In this document: piece by piece, positions 51,841-60,268 of the stretch
How the letters are laid out: each line of letters starts with the position of its first letter
How positions within the stretch are numbered: position 1 is the first letter of the stretch
Source: Candidatus Wallbacteria bacterium
Lineage (GTDB): Bacteria > Muiribacteriota > JAQTZZ01
Assembly: GCA_028687545.1 (NCBI GenBank)
Contig: JAQTZZ010000009.1
Coordinates: forward strand, 62,001-126,000
Direction of reading: 5' to 3'
DNA length: 64,000 bases
Position numbers and translations under genes: made by a program
Notes under the pieces: generated by a model
Database searches by the model: none
Seen by the model: the letters and a program-made list of their open reading frames with translations, nothing else
Told to the model about the DNA's origin: nothing

Positions 51841-53079
51841 CTAGGCGTTCGACTTGAGAACGATCTTCGGAAGCAGGTACAGGCCTGTGGCGAGGCCTGT
51901 AAGAGTTCCGCAGATGATGATATGCGATATCGTGATCAGATTGAAAGCAGGATACTGGGTTATGAAATAGTATAAGTTAGAACCCATGGGCACATTGCCT
52001 AAAAGAGTATTGGCAAGTTCAAAGATCATGCCTCTGATTATCAGCGAAAGATACAGCGCAGATTTGTTCTGAATCCTGGAAACTTTGAAAAGCCTGTAAA
52101 AAAACAATACAAAGCCATAACTGCTGCTGATCAAGAAAGAAATGAAAAATCTGGCAGGATTGTAAAAAATCAGCATGGAATTACAGGAAAGTCCTACAAG
52201 CAGACTCCATAGTAGCATGATTAGCGGAACAAAAAAGATCTGTGTATTCCCCACTCTGCACATTATCAATTTTTCCAATGGATAGATGATCAATAAAATT
52301 AATCCCGGCACACATAACAAAAGTTGCCTGCTTATAGGAAACTCGTTGGATTCGCTCATGATGGTGAAAAGCAGATAAGAAAAAAGAAACTGGATCACAG
52401 CAGTTAAAATTAATGGAATCATCGAATAGCTTGATGATAATTTCAGAGTTGAAAATCCGAATCCGGTTTCTGTGCTTTTATCTCTTAACTTACTCAGGTA
52501 ATTCTCACTGACTTTGATGATTAATTTTCCTGATTTGCTATAAATTTTCTCCGCATAGCTCTGTGCTAACAGGCCGCCCAGCCAGCGACCGAGCCACATG
52601 CCTATAAGCAATCCGGGTCCTGAGCCAAACATAAAAAAAGCAAGACCCCAACAAATACTGGGATAAATAGCTGTGCCTGTAATAAGGCCGATCACAGCTC
52701 CATATGAAAAACCAATCTTCTTCCCGATTTCTGAAGAGTTATGGCGTTGCTGAGGATTTTCCAGCAGAATATTGATTATCTGTTTGCCGGCAAAATAGCC
52801 TGTGATTGCTATCAGAATCTCTGCTATCAAGTAAACGAAAAACGTATATGCGCCGTAAAGTGGAAAAATAAATCCGAAAACCAGAAAAAAAGGCAATGTC
52901 GCGAAAAAAGCGTATTCTGAGGCACTGAATCGTAAAAATTCTATCGTCTCAATTGTAAATAAAGGTTTTATATTGAATTTGGCATAATGCAATGTACCGC
53001 AGGCCGAGCATTTTTCCCTGTCTTCATTGACGGTCCCGCACAGGCATTTCCATTTTATGGGCTGCTGCTTCTTATTCAT
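51841..53079 (-). CDS. GTGPG-family membrane protein with zinc ribbon and extra C-terminal domain
   Basis: 412 residues from ATG 53079 (AAGG upstream); an upstream GTG/ATG at 53121 adds 14 residues but has no ribosome site. Zinc ribbon WKCLCGTVNEDREKCSACG at the N-terminus, then the core with FAGKQIINILLENP, GLITGTAIYPSICWG and FMFGSGPGLLIGMWLGRWLG (GSGPG in place of GTGPG). The second half is homologous to that of the protein at 50636 (SYSMIPLILTAVIQFLFSYL and LPKIV at the end). Rich in A and T. It joins all three modules, which links the ribbon and no-ribbon members as one family. Confidence 0.82.
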   Translation of the reverse strand: MNKKQQPIKWKCLCGTVNEDREKCSACGTLHYAKFNIKPLFTIETIEFLRFSASEYAFFATLPFFLVFGFIFPLYGAYTFFVYLIAEILIAITGYFAGKQIINILLENPQQRHNSSEIGKKIGFSYGAVIGLITGTAIYPSICWGLAFFMFGSGPGLLIGMWLGRWLGGLLAQSYAEKIYSKSGKLIIKVSENYLSKLRDKSTETGFGFSTLKLSSSYSMIPLILTAVIQFLFSYLLFTIMSESNEFPISRQLLLCVPGLILLIIYPLEKLIMCRVGNTQIFFVPLIMLLWSLLVGLSCNSMLIFYNPARFFISFLISSSYGFVLFFYRLFKVSRIQNKSALYLSLIIRGMIFELANTLLGNVPMGSNLYYFITQYPAFNLITISHIIICGTLTGLATGLYLLPKIVLKSNA

Positions 53080-53148
53080 TCCGGCCTTTTCATTACAACC
53101 AGGTTCAATCAATTCACACACTTCAAAATTAACAAAAATGTTCCGGTT

Positions 53149-53177
53149 TTGTAAAATCAGGGATAAAATAATATGTA
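53149..53177 (+). promoter_or_regulatory. Duplicated promoter region, copy 2
   Basis: TTGTAA (53149-53154), 17-base spacer containing GGATAAAATA, TATGTA (53172-53177), in the divergent gap between the genes starting at 53079 (minus) and 53215 (plus). Closely similar to 50565-50593 and its flanks. Confidence 0.5.
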
Positions 53178-53214
53178 GATAACTGATAAGTTTTGGAAGA
53201 TAAAAGGAGACCTC

Positions 53215-54168
53215 TTGGATTCGGGAAAAATCATCCGTTCATTCCATATCAAGGCAGGTTTATACTCTCTTGCCTGGTTTTATCCGCTGCAGACTTTTGT
53301 TTATTATTTAACATTTGGGCGATCCTCAGGGCTTTCATGCCCTACATATTATTTCGTAATCTACTATTCAGTGATTTTTTTGACCAGCTGGTACACCAGC
53401 ACTCTCTTAACCAGAAACATACCAAAGTTTACTAATTTCAAAGATTTCGAGGACAAAGGCAAATCTCTGGGAAGTGTTTATGGCTTTGTTGCATTTTTCT
53501 TATCACTAATTGGCACGGATTTATTTTCCAATAGACTTTGGAGTTTACAAAGTGGGATGTACAAACATGTTCGCTGGTACGAAGATTTCGATACAATGAT
53601 TATCATTTTCGGCCTGTTCCTCAGTATTTTGGGCGGTCTGCTTGGGCGGTGCCACGGACAGGTGTTAGCAGGTGATCTTTATCGTATTCTTAACCTAAAG
53701 AAAGAAGATGGCACTATACAGAGGAACAATAGTTTTCTGACTATTCGCATGAAGGCAGTGAAAATCTGCGCTCCGATCTTCCTGTTAATCTTCATGATCC
53801 CATTCGTCTTGTTTGGAAACAAACAGCTGGAATCTTTTGATAAAATACTATCGCTTTTGATGCATGTCTTTTTTTCCTGGATATGTCCTGTAGTCTTGTC
53901 CTACCTTGCCGCCATGAAAATAGAAAATACTCTGATACACGCGATCGATGGAAAAAAAGATACCGCTGGCATTGGCTATAAAATCGGCGCGCAGATGGGA
54001 GCTATAATCGGATTCATGATCGGATTCGCGATTTTCCCTCAGATCGATATGATGATAGTTGCTGGTGCAGGACCAGGAGTAATCATAGGAACACTGATCG
54101 GTCTACCAATCGGAAATCTCATTGCGGATTCTTATGTGAAAATCTTGATAGAGCCAATCGAAGAGTAA
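53215..54168 (+). CDS. GTGPG-family membrane protein, duplicated-core variant
   Basis: 317 residues from TTG 53215 (AAAGGAGA 5-6 bases upstream). Two halves: the first (LTSWYTSTLLTRNIPKF, GSVYGFVAFFLSLIG, LFLSILGGLLG) is a worn copy of the core without the GPG motif. The second (AAMKIENTLIHAIDGKKD, GAIIGFMIGFAIFPQI, VAGAGPGVIIGTLIGLPIG) is well kept, with AGAGPG. It lacks a zinc ribbon. It has about eight membrane segments in total. Confidence 0.78.
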   Translation: MDSGKIIRSFHIKAGLYSLAWFYPLQTFVYYLTFGRSSGLSCPTYYFVIYYSVIFLTSWYTSTLLTRNIPKFTNFKDFEDKGKSLGSVYGFVAFFLSLIGTDLFSNRLWSLQSGMYKHVRWYEDFDTMIIIFGLFLSILGGLLGRCHGQVLAGDLYRILNLKKEDGTIQRNNSFLTIRMKAVKICAPIFLLIFMIPFVLFGNKQLESFDKILSLLMHVFFSWICPVVLSYLAAMKIENTLIHAIDGKKDTAGIGYKIGAQMGAIIGFMIGFAIFPQIDMMIVAGAGPGVIIGTLIGLPIGNLIADSYVKILIEPIEE

Positions 54169-54182
54169 AGAGAGGCCGGTAT

Positions 54183-54731
54183 ATGACCTGGAAATGTCAA
54201 TGCGGTGCGGAAAATGTTGATACAGAAAAGTGCAGCGGCTGCGGCAAGTATTATGAAGCATTAAACAAGTCTGATGAGATAGTTAAACCGTTGCCTCTTC
54301 CTATTGCAGGTGCTTTTTTCGCGGGCTGCTGGTCCTGGATTTTAATGGCAATTGGAACCGGACTGCTTAACCCACACAACCCACAGCTACTGTGGTTTGA
54401 TCCGTTAACAATTTTGATATGTCCTTTAATGGGTTATTGTGCAGGTAAATTAATGGAAAGAAACCTTCTCAGAGGTAGCGATCAATGCATAGGCATTGGA
54501 GCAGCAGCGGGACTGGCAGTTGGCTTTTTTACAGGCACTTCAATTTTTCCTGTTCTCTTTGAAGCAAACGGGGCTGCCTTTTCATTAATAGCAGGGACCG
54601 GGCCTGGTGTTATCCTGGGGATGATCATTGGGGCTTTTTCAGGAAATATTCTGAGAAAAAAATACGCTTTTTTATCTCCTCGGAAATCCAGCAAGCCAAG
54701 CCATAGAGATAAAATTGAAGGTGAACAGTAA
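54183..54731 (+). CDS. GTGPG-family membrane protein with zinc ribbon
   Basis: 182 residues. N-terminal zinc ribbon MTWKCQCGAENVDTEKCSGC (cysteines at 5, 7, 17, 20, spacing CxC-x9-CxxC), short linker, then four membrane segments: PIAGAFFAGCWSWILMAIG, CPLMGYCAGKLMERNLLRG, GFFTGTSIFPVLF and IAGTGPGVILGMIIGAFSG. This is the simplest complete form of the family and a good type example. It starts 14 bases after the previous gene and shares its last base region (TAATG) with the next. Confidence 0.85.
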   Translation: MTWKCQCGAENVDTEKCSGCGKYYEALNKSDEIVKPLPLPIAGAFFAGCWSWILMAIGTGLLNPHNPQLLWFDPLTILICPLMGYCAGKLMERNLLRGSDQCIGIGAAAGLAVGFFTGTSIFPVLFEANGAAFSLIAGTGPGVILGMIIGAFSGNILRKKYAFLSPRKSSKPSHRDKIEGEQ

Positions 54732-55303
54732 TGTGGAAATGCCAGTGCGGAAATGCGAACCCGGAAAATAAAAAATGTTTATTCTGCGGGGCTCCATATT
54801 GCGCTGAATCAGAGCAGAAATCGGGGCATCCAAATAAAAAGACTGGGAGAGATAAAAACGGCATTTCCAAGCTCAAATTCCCATTCAAAGCAGCGATTTA
54901 TGCAGCACTGTGGTCATGGCCTTTAATTATAATTGGTACTTTAGCATTGAGCGATCCGAACATGCACTCCTCAATTTTTGGGAATTTTACTTGGTTTATT
55001 GTTTTAGCAATAATCACTACTCCTCTCATAGGTTTTTGCGCGGGTGCGACTATGGAAGAAAAACTGATAGCTGGTAGAGACAGCTGTGTAGGTATTGGAA
55101 TTATTGCTGGAGCGGCGGTTGGCTTCATGACTGGGACTGCAATCTATCCTGTGCTTCTGATGGGAGACATTGGAGCATCCCTTATCTTTGGAACAGGACC
55201 CGGGATCATAGTTGGTTCAATAATAGGTGGATTTTGCGGAGATCTTCTCAGCAGACGATATTGGGGGGATCAGTGCAAACATTTAGGCAAGACTAGGGAT
55301 TGA
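54731..55303 (+). CDS. GTGPG-family membrane protein with zinc ribbon
   Basis: 190 residues, start overlapping the upstream stop (TAATG). Ribbon MWKCQCGNANPENKKCLFCG, then a basic linker (KKTGRDKNGISKLK) and four membrane segments including ITTPLIGFCAGATMEEKLIAG, GFMTGTAIYPVLLMG and FGTGPGIIVGSIIGGFCG. The acidic/basic loop between segments 2 and 3 (GRDSCVGIG) is conserved across members. Confidence 0.85.
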   Translation: MWKCQCGNANPENKKCLFCGAPYCAESEQKSGHPNKKTGRDKNGISKLKFPFKAAIYAALWSWPLIIIGTLALSDPNMHSSIFGNFTWFIVLAIITTPLIGFCAGATMEEKLIAGRDSCVGIGIIAGAAVGFMTGTAIYPVLLMGDIGASLIFGTGPGIIVGSIIGGFCGDLLSRRYWGDQCKHLGKTRD

Positions 55304-55323
55304 TTTTGACAAAAGGCTGGAAC

Positions 55324-55785
55324 ATGAAAAAAAGTGACATCAAAATCCCTCTCTCGATCGCCGGTGCGATCTGTGGAGGTGGCAGCTCCTTGATCTGTCT
55401 GTGGGTTGCTTCAAAGTTACTGAGTGGAGCAGATGCAATGGGAGTAGTATATTTCAGCCATGATACTTTGTCATTATTTCTTTACTTTTTCACTATACTG
55501 GTTTGTACAATGATTGGCTATTTTTCTGGCAGATCAATGGAGCGGGGATTGCGCAAAGGCAGTGAGCGCTGCATCAGGACCGGGGCAACAGCCGGTCTGT
55601 TCATCGGTTTCTTCACAGGCACTGCGATTTTCCCTGTGCTGATTGAAGGTATTGTAAGAAATGAAATGGGTGATATCGTTTTTTCTCTTATAGCCGGGAC
55701 TGGACCAGGAATGATCATAGGGTCAATAGCGGGGGCTGTTTTTGGAAGCACCCTGAGAAAAATATATAGATCTAAAGGTGTATGA
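55324..55785 (+). CDS. GTGPG-family membrane protein without ribbon
   Basis: 153 residues from ATG 55324 (AAAGG 7-8 bases upstream). The zinc ribbon is absent; the protein begins KKSDIKIPLSIAGAICGGG. Core: VCTMIGYFSGRSMERGLRKG, ERCIRTGATAGLFIGFFTG, TAIFPVLIEG and IAGTGPGMIIGSIAGAVFG. It is the last of four consecutive members on this strand and is followed by a 233-base gap. Confidence 0.83.
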   Translation: MKKSDIKIPLSIAGAICGGGSSLICLWVASKLLSGADAMGVVYFSHDTLSLFLYFFTILVCTMIGYFSGRSMERGLRKGSERCIRTGATAGLFIGFFTGTAIFPVLIEGIVRNEMGDIVFSLIAGTGPGMIIGSIAGAVFGSTLRKIYRSKGV

Positions 55786-56018
55786 CCCGGAAGTAAAAAA
55801 GCTATTTCACTAACTCAGCGGCCAGTTCAGGGAGCCTTCCCACCAGGTAATAAGGAAGAGAAAGCAAGGTGTATTTTTCCCCCCATAATTGTGACAACAA
55901 TTGTAATGAAACAGCACATAACTCTGGTGTGAAGTCAAACAGTGATAGCGACTATCTGGCAAAACAGGAGTAAAATATTGCTTGATCCATGATGAAAAGA
56001 TCAGGCAGGAGAATTCAG
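55786..56018. other. Intergenic gap with small palindrome
   Basis: No gene seen. AATTGT-GACA-ACAATT (55887-55902) is a perfect inverted repeat that could be an operator. TGGCAAAAC...TAAAATATTGC (about 55955-55980) resembles the promoter motif found at 50565 and 53149, but more loosely. Confidence 0.4.
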
Positions 56019-56786
56019 ATGATCAAATGTTCCAGTTGCGGCACGATCCAAAGAGACGGGCTGGAAAACTGCCCGGCTTGCGGGGCGGCTCTTCCTCCCG
56101 AAAAAGTCTCTGATGTTTCTCATGATGACGCAGGCAACGGAGTTGCAGAAGTCGCGACTGCAAAAAAGAAGTGGAGCATTCAGTGGACAAGTCTTCCTGT
56201 CGTTGCAGCGCTTTTGACAGGAATATTGCCGATCGCCATTTTTGTGATCAGACTGCCGAATACACCTAAGGTTTTTTACTCGACCATGGGATACATTTTC
56301 TATTTTTCACTTGTTACAGCCATTACCTGCCCGCTGATCGGTTATCTTGCAGGCATGGTTATGGAAAAAAGGCTTCGTTCAGGCAGAGATGAATGCACTT
56401 TTCTGGGTGGCTGTGCTGGCATGGCAGCAGGATTCCTGACCGGCACTGAAGTTGCGCCTGTATTGATCGACAGTCTTGCGAAAATGGTAATGGGGCGTAT
56501 AGGAAGTGGAACAGGGGATCTTTACCTTTCCCTGCTCATCGGCACAGGGCCAGGCCTGTTGATCGGTTTGATATTAGGCCGGAAGGCCGGAACAGCCATC
56601 GAAAAAAACTACTTGGTCCTAGAGGAAAAGGAAGAAGACAAAAACAGTGAGAGAATGCCGCCTCTGAATGGAGACCTGAAAACAGTGGCTTATTTTGCCA
56701 TTCCGGTCCTGATGACGCTGTTTTCCCTGGTCTTTTGCCTGGTGTTCAAACAGTTGTCAATGATTTGTGGCGGCATTGAATATTAA
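56019..56786 (+). CDS. GTGPG-family membrane protein with CxxC zinc ribbon and extra C-terminal helix
   Basis: 255 residues from ATG 56019 (GGAGA 6 bases upstream). The ribbon here is of the CxxC-x(13)-CxxC kind (IKCSSCGTIQ, NCPACGAALP). Core: CPLIGYLAGMVMEKRLRSG, RDECTFLGGCAGMAAGFLTG, TEVAPVLIDS (TGT..PV becomes TGTEVAPV) and LIGTGPGLLIGLILGRKAG. A fifth membrane helix follows (YFAIPVLMTLFSLVFCLVF). It is the most GC-rich member. Confidence 0.83.
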   Translation: MIKCSSCGTIQRDGLENCPACGAALPPEKVSDVSHDDAGNGVAEVATAKKKWSIQWTSLPVVAALLTGILPIAIFVIRLPNTPKVFYSTMGYIFYFSLVTAITCPLIGYLAGMVMEKRLRSGRDECTFLGGCAGMAAGFLTGTEVAPVLIDSLAKMVMGRIGSGTGDLYLSLLIGTGPGLLIGLILGRKAGTAIEKNYLVLEEKEEDKNSERMPPLNGDLKTVAYFAIPVLMTLFSLVFCLVFKQLSMICGGIEY

Positions 56787-56821
56787 ATCAAGGACGAAAA
56801 GAAGACTCCTGAGGAGGAACC

Positions 56822-57032
56822 ATGGAGTGGCGGCGCCAGATTGGGAGGGCTGAGAAAGCCCATGATAAGCCGGGTGTCCCGGAAAACATTGCAGTCAGGA
56901 CCGGAGGATTACCGCTCGCTGTTTTAGGTGCCCTGATTGCCGGCTGCTGGGCCTGGAGTGTTCATCGGCATGATCGCCGGCGCAGCTGGTGGGAACAAGC
57001 TGAAAAAAAAGTTCCTGAATAGAGCTTCCTGA
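56822..57032 (+). pseudogene. Deletion remnant of a GTGPG-family gene
   Basis: From ATG 56822 the frame reads MEWRRQIGRAEKAH..., then LPLAVLGALIAGCWAW, matching the first membrane segment of the gene at 54183 (LPLPIAGAFFAGCWSW). At the same bases a shift of frame gives AAGPGVFIGMIAGAAGGNKLKKKF, the GTGPG helix and C-terminus, ending TGA at 57030-57032. The middle two segments are missing. This is a head-to-tail deletion scar with the junction inside GCTGCTGGGCCTGG. Confidence 0.75.
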
Positions 57033-57071
57033 CCGCGATATGTTGTTGATTTCCCTGACCTAATTAAGTAT

Positions 57072-57097
57072 AATAAGGTCAATGGAGTGACCTTATT
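57072..57097. promoter_or_regulatory. Inverted-repeat operator before the ATPase gene
   Basis: AATAAGGTCA (57072-57081), spacer ATGGAG, TGACCTTATT (57088-57097): a perfect 10-base inverted repeat, 18 bases before ATG 57116. It is followed by a partial direct repeat (TTAATGGAGCGA). Such a site would suit autoregulation by the encoded protein, which has a helix-turn-helix region; this link is inferred. Confidence 0.5.
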
Positions 57098-57115
57098 AAG
57101 ATTAATGGAGCGAAC

Positions 57116-58258
57116 ATGTATATTCCCCAACAACAATTGTCAAATCTCCAAAAGCTGATATCTCCTCAGAAAGCGATTCTGATATACGGACCGCGAAGAT
57201 GCGGAAAAACCACGTTAATCACTGAGTTTCTGAAGGGAGTTGATGAAAAATACTTGTTCGTCAATGGCGACGACATCTATGTACGGGAATTTTTAAGCAG
57301 CCAGTCCATTGAAAAACTGAAATCATTCGTGGGGGACAACAAGCTTCTGGCAATAGACGAAGCACAGAGGATCAAAGGTATTGGCCTTAATCTGAAAATC
57401 ATTCTGGACCATATCCCGGATCTCAGAGTAATCGCCAGCGGGTCATCGTCTTTTGATCTCTGCCGTGAAGCGGGAGAGCCCTTGACCGGAAGAAAAATCA
57501 CCTTGCAGCTGTTTCCGCTGGCCCAGTTGGAAATCGGCAGACTGGAGACTAAGGCTGAAAGTGCGGCTCTTCTTGAGGACAGGCTTGTTTTCGGTTCATA
57601 TCCTGAGATCGTACTGGCAAAAAGTCATGAACACAAAACAAGGCTTCTGAAGGAACTGATCGGATCATACCTGCTCAAAGACATTCTGGAACTGGATGGG
57701 ATCAAAAATTCCGATAAAATACTCCGGCTGCTCCAGTTGATCGTTTTTCAGATAGGCCGGGAAGTTTCCCTGTCTGAGATCGGCAGGCAGCTTTCGCTGA
57801 GCAAGAACACTGTGGACAGATACATGGAGCTGCTGGAGCGGACTTTTGTGATTTTCAGGATTACCGGATTCAGCCGAAACCTGCGCAAGGAAATCACTAA
57901 GAGCCACAGATTTTATTTTCTGGATAACGGGGTCAGGAATGCGCTGATCAACAATTTCAATCCCTTGAATTTCCGCGATGATACGGGGATGCTATGGGAA
58001 AACTATATTGTGACCGAGAGGATGAAGCGGCGCGAATATACCGGAATAATGGCCAACAGCTATTTCTGGCGCACTTATGAACAGCACGAAATTGATCTGG
58101 TCGAGGAATCCGGGGGAATGCTTCATGCCTATGAAATAAAGTGGTCAGGCGGAAAAAAGGGAAACTCAGTCGCCTGGCTGAGTGCTTATCCCGACTCTGA
58201 ATATCAGATTGTCAGCCGGGAAAATTATCTGAGCTTCATCACTCAAAAAGACCCCTGA
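57116..58258 (+). CDS. AAA ATPase with DUF4143 domain
   Basis: 380 residues. Walker A is YGPRRCGKTTLI, Walker B LLAIDEAQR, sensor region RVIASGSSSFDL. The middle has a winged-helix-like segment (SLSEIGRQLSLSKNTVDRYMELLE) and the C-terminal DUF4143 nuclease-like domain ends with FYFLDNGVRNALI, LWENYIVTERMKR and AYEIKW. The E-x-K at the end resembles a PD-(D/E)XK core. These genes are scattered in many copies in bacteria and archaea and are thought to be mobile or defence-linked; the role is not established. It sits between two remnant GTGPG fragments, as if inserted there. Confidence 0.88.
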   Translation: MYIPQQQLSNLQKLISPQKAILIYGPRRCGKTTLITEFLKGVDEKYLFVNGDDIYVREFLSSQSIEKLKSFVGDNKLLAIDEAQRIKGIGLNLKIILDHIPDLRVIASGSSSFDLCREAGEPLTGRKITLQLFPLAQLEIGRLETKAESAALLEDRLVFGSYPEIVLAKSHEHKTRLLKELIGSYLLKDILELDGIKNSDKILRLLQLIVFQIGREVSLSEIGRQLSLSKNTVDRYMELLERTFVIFRITGFSRNLRKEITKSHRFYFLDNGVRNALINNFNPLNFRDDTGMLWENYIVTERMKRREYTGIMANSYFWRTYEQHEIDLVEESGGMLHAYEIKWSGGKKGNSVAWLSAYPDSEYQIVSRENYLSFITQKDP

Positions 58259-58267
58259 GGAGGCGGC

Positions 58268-58348
58268 ATGGAATGGAGAAAACAGAGCGTTTCTGACAGC
58301 ACCGGTTCTGTAAAAACCCTGTCCAGCTGCAGGAAAGCCTATCAATGA
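58268..58348 (+). pseudogene. Possible short remnant related to 56822
   Basis: ATGGAATGGAGAAAACAG (58268) follows GAGGAGG, much as ATGGAGTGGCGGCGCCAG (56822) does. The 26-codon frame (MEWRKQSVSDSTGS...) has no further family features. It may be a second decayed head, lying on the other side of the ATPase gene. Confidence 0.35.
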
Positions 58349-58358
58349 GAATTTCTTC

Positions 58359-59273
58359 ATGACAGACCAGGGTAAAAAAATCGGCTTTGCTGATTGCGGA
58401 GTATACAACGGGGTGATTGCCGGACAGCTTCAGGAACTGGGCTGGGAAGTAGCCTGGCCCCCAAAAATTACAAGTAAAACCATCACTCTCGGTTCCGCTC
58501 ATTCGCCTGAGATGATCTGCTTTCCCTTCAAGGTGACACTGGGGACCATCATCGAGCAGATCCAGTCAGGAGTCAAAAACATCCTGGTCTACAACTCCCA
58601 GGGACATTGCAGATTCAGCCATTTCCATAATCTATACAGTCACACCTTGAAAGAGCTTGGGCTGGAATGCAATCTGCTGCTGATCGACCGCAGAAAACCG
58701 CTCTCCTCGATCAGGAATGCGGCGAAGAACAATCCAGGAAATCTGAAGATCGCGGCCATTCTTTTCAAGGCCTGGAGAAGGCTGCTCAGGGCAGAGCGGA
58801 AGCTGGAAATGAAGTATTCCCAAGGCCGGAAAAAGGTGATTCTGGTCGGTGAGGCTTACTCCACAATCGTGCCTGAACTGAATCATCACCTGCGGGAAAG
58901 ACTTCTGAATTGCGGGATTGCCACTTCAGCGCCAGCCCTTTTTTCGCACTATTTCCTGAAAAAACACCATCTCCAGCCTAGAACAGCCGAAGACGCCGAG
59001 GCACATGAGCTTCTCAACGCTCCCATCGCAGGCTGCGCCTTTGAAAGCGTCAGGAATACTATCGCTGCCGCAGGGCAGGGATTCCACGGCATAATCCATC
59101 TCTATCCCTTGACCTGCATGCCTGAAACTACAGTCAGCCCTTTGGTGGATTCCATAGCCAGAGCGCGGAAACTGCCGCTGCTGAAATTCGAGATCGATGA
59201 GAATCTATCGCCTCTCAATGTCGAAACCAGGATCGAAACCTTTGCAGAGATTATTAACAACAGAAGATCATGA
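58359..59273 (+). CDS. Acyl-CoA dehydratase activase-related protein (CoA-protein activase, HgdB-like)
   Basis: 304 residues. The opening IGFADCGVYNGVIAGQLQELG, then SPEMICFPFKVTLGTIIEQI, VYNSQGHCRFSHF and GCAFESVRNTIAA match the group of 2-hydroxyacyl-CoA dehydratase related proteins (DUF2229-like) found next to BadF/HgdC ATPases. Cysteines in CFPF, GHCRF, GCAFE and LTCMPE may hold an iron-sulfur cluster. It overlaps the ATPase gene by 4 bases, which completes a two-component pair. The real dehydratase subunits (HgdA/B) are not in the window. Confidence 0.78.
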   Translation: MTDQGKKIGFADCGVYNGVIAGQLQELGWEVAWPPKITSKTITLGSAHSPEMICFPFKVTLGTIIEQIQSGVKNILVYNSQGHCRFSHFHNLYSHTLKELGLECNLLLIDRRKPLSSIRNAAKNNPGNLKIAAILFKAWRRLLRAERKLEMKYSQGRKKVILVGEAYSTIVPELNHHLRERLLNCGIATSAPALFSHYFLKKHHLQPRTAEDAEAHELLNAPIAGCAFESVRNTIAAAGQGFHGIIHLYPLTCMPETTVSPLVDSIARARKLPLLKFEIDENLSPLNVETRIETFAEIINNRRS

Positions 59274-60217
59274 ATGAACAAAAAGAGCTGTTTTTAGGCT
59301 GTGATTTCGGCAGCAGCGCCATCAAAGTTGTTCTGCTGGACAATGACAATAATCTGGCAGGATCACATTATGAGCCCAACACAGGGATACTGGAATCGAC
59401 TTTCAGAGCGCTGGATTCATTCAGATCATTTGAAATCAAAGCTCTGGGCATTACAGGGAGCGGCAGGCATTTCGGGGAAGCCCTTCTCGGTGCAGATTCC
59501 CTTGTCACAGAGATCATCGCCCAGGCAAAAGCGGCAGTGTCTTTGCACCCTGAGGTCAGTACAATTCTGGAGATCGGCGGCGAAGACAGCAAGATCATTT
59601 TCATAGAGAACGGGCGGGTCTGTGATTTTGCCATGAACACGCTCTGCGGAGGAGGCACAGGCAGCATGCTGGAAAACATCGCCCACAGGCTGGGGATAGA
59701 CATCAGGGACTATGGCGAACTGGCCCTGCAAAGCAGAAATCCGGTCAGCCTCTCCGGAAAATGCGGGGTTTTTGCCCAGTCTTCACTTGTGTCAAAGCTG
59801 AATCAGGGCTTTGACAAATCAGACATAGCCATGGGCGCAGCCAGAGCTGTAGTGAATAATTTTTTCTCGATCCTGGTGAGAAACAGGAAGATCAGGAAGG
59901 AAATCCTGTTTCAAGGGGCTACGGCACTCAACAAAGCACTGAAAACCGCATTCCAGGAAAAGCTTCAGGCTGATGTAATCATACCGCAGCATCCTCATCT
60001 GATGGGTGCGATCGGCGCAGCCATGCTGGCCCGGGAGCATGTTCCAGGCAGAACTGTTTTCAAGGGCTGGACAAAGCTCAGTCCGGACAAAGTCGCACTG
60101 AAACACTCAAATCTGTCCGGATGCGCCAACAGCTGCGAAATTGTGGAGATAGTCAACGGCACCGACGGTTCAGTCAGCCGCTTCGGGCAGCGCTGCGGGA
60201 AATGCGGCGCAGATTAA
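59270..60217 (+). CDS. BadF/BadG/HgdC-type ATPase (acyl-CoA dehydratase activase)
   Basis: 315 residues of the ASKHA fold. Phosphate-binding motif LGCDFGSSAIKVVLLD, then EIGGEDSKIIF, and the [4Fe-4S] region NTLCGGGTGSMLENIAHRLG, with a second cysteine in GKCGVFAQSSLVSKLNQG. The archerase family uses ATP to push one electron into a dehydratase or a benzoyl-CoA reductase. Both cluster cysteines are present, so activity is expected. C-terminal CGKCGAD adds a possible knuckle. It is adjacent to the HgdB-like partner. Confidence 0.9.
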   Translation: MNEQKELFLGCDFGSSAIKVVLLDNDNNLAGSHYEPNTGILESTFRALDSFRSFEIKALGITGSGRHFGEALLGADSLVTEIIAQAKAAVSLHPEVSTILEIGGEDSKIIFIENGRVCDFAMNTLCGGGTGSMLENIAHRLGIDIRDYGELALQSRNPVSLSGKCGVFAQSSLVSKLNQGFDKSDIAMGAARAVVNNFFSILVRNRKIRKEILFQGATALNKALKTAFQEKLQADVIIPQHPHLMGAIGAAMLAREHVPGRTVFKGWTKLSPDKVALKHSNLSGCANSCEIVEIVNGTDGSVSRFGQRCGKCGAD

Positions 60218-60268
60218 ATATTATGGCAAATCAGTGATAGAATGGTGTAAATCTTAAAGGAGCTGACG

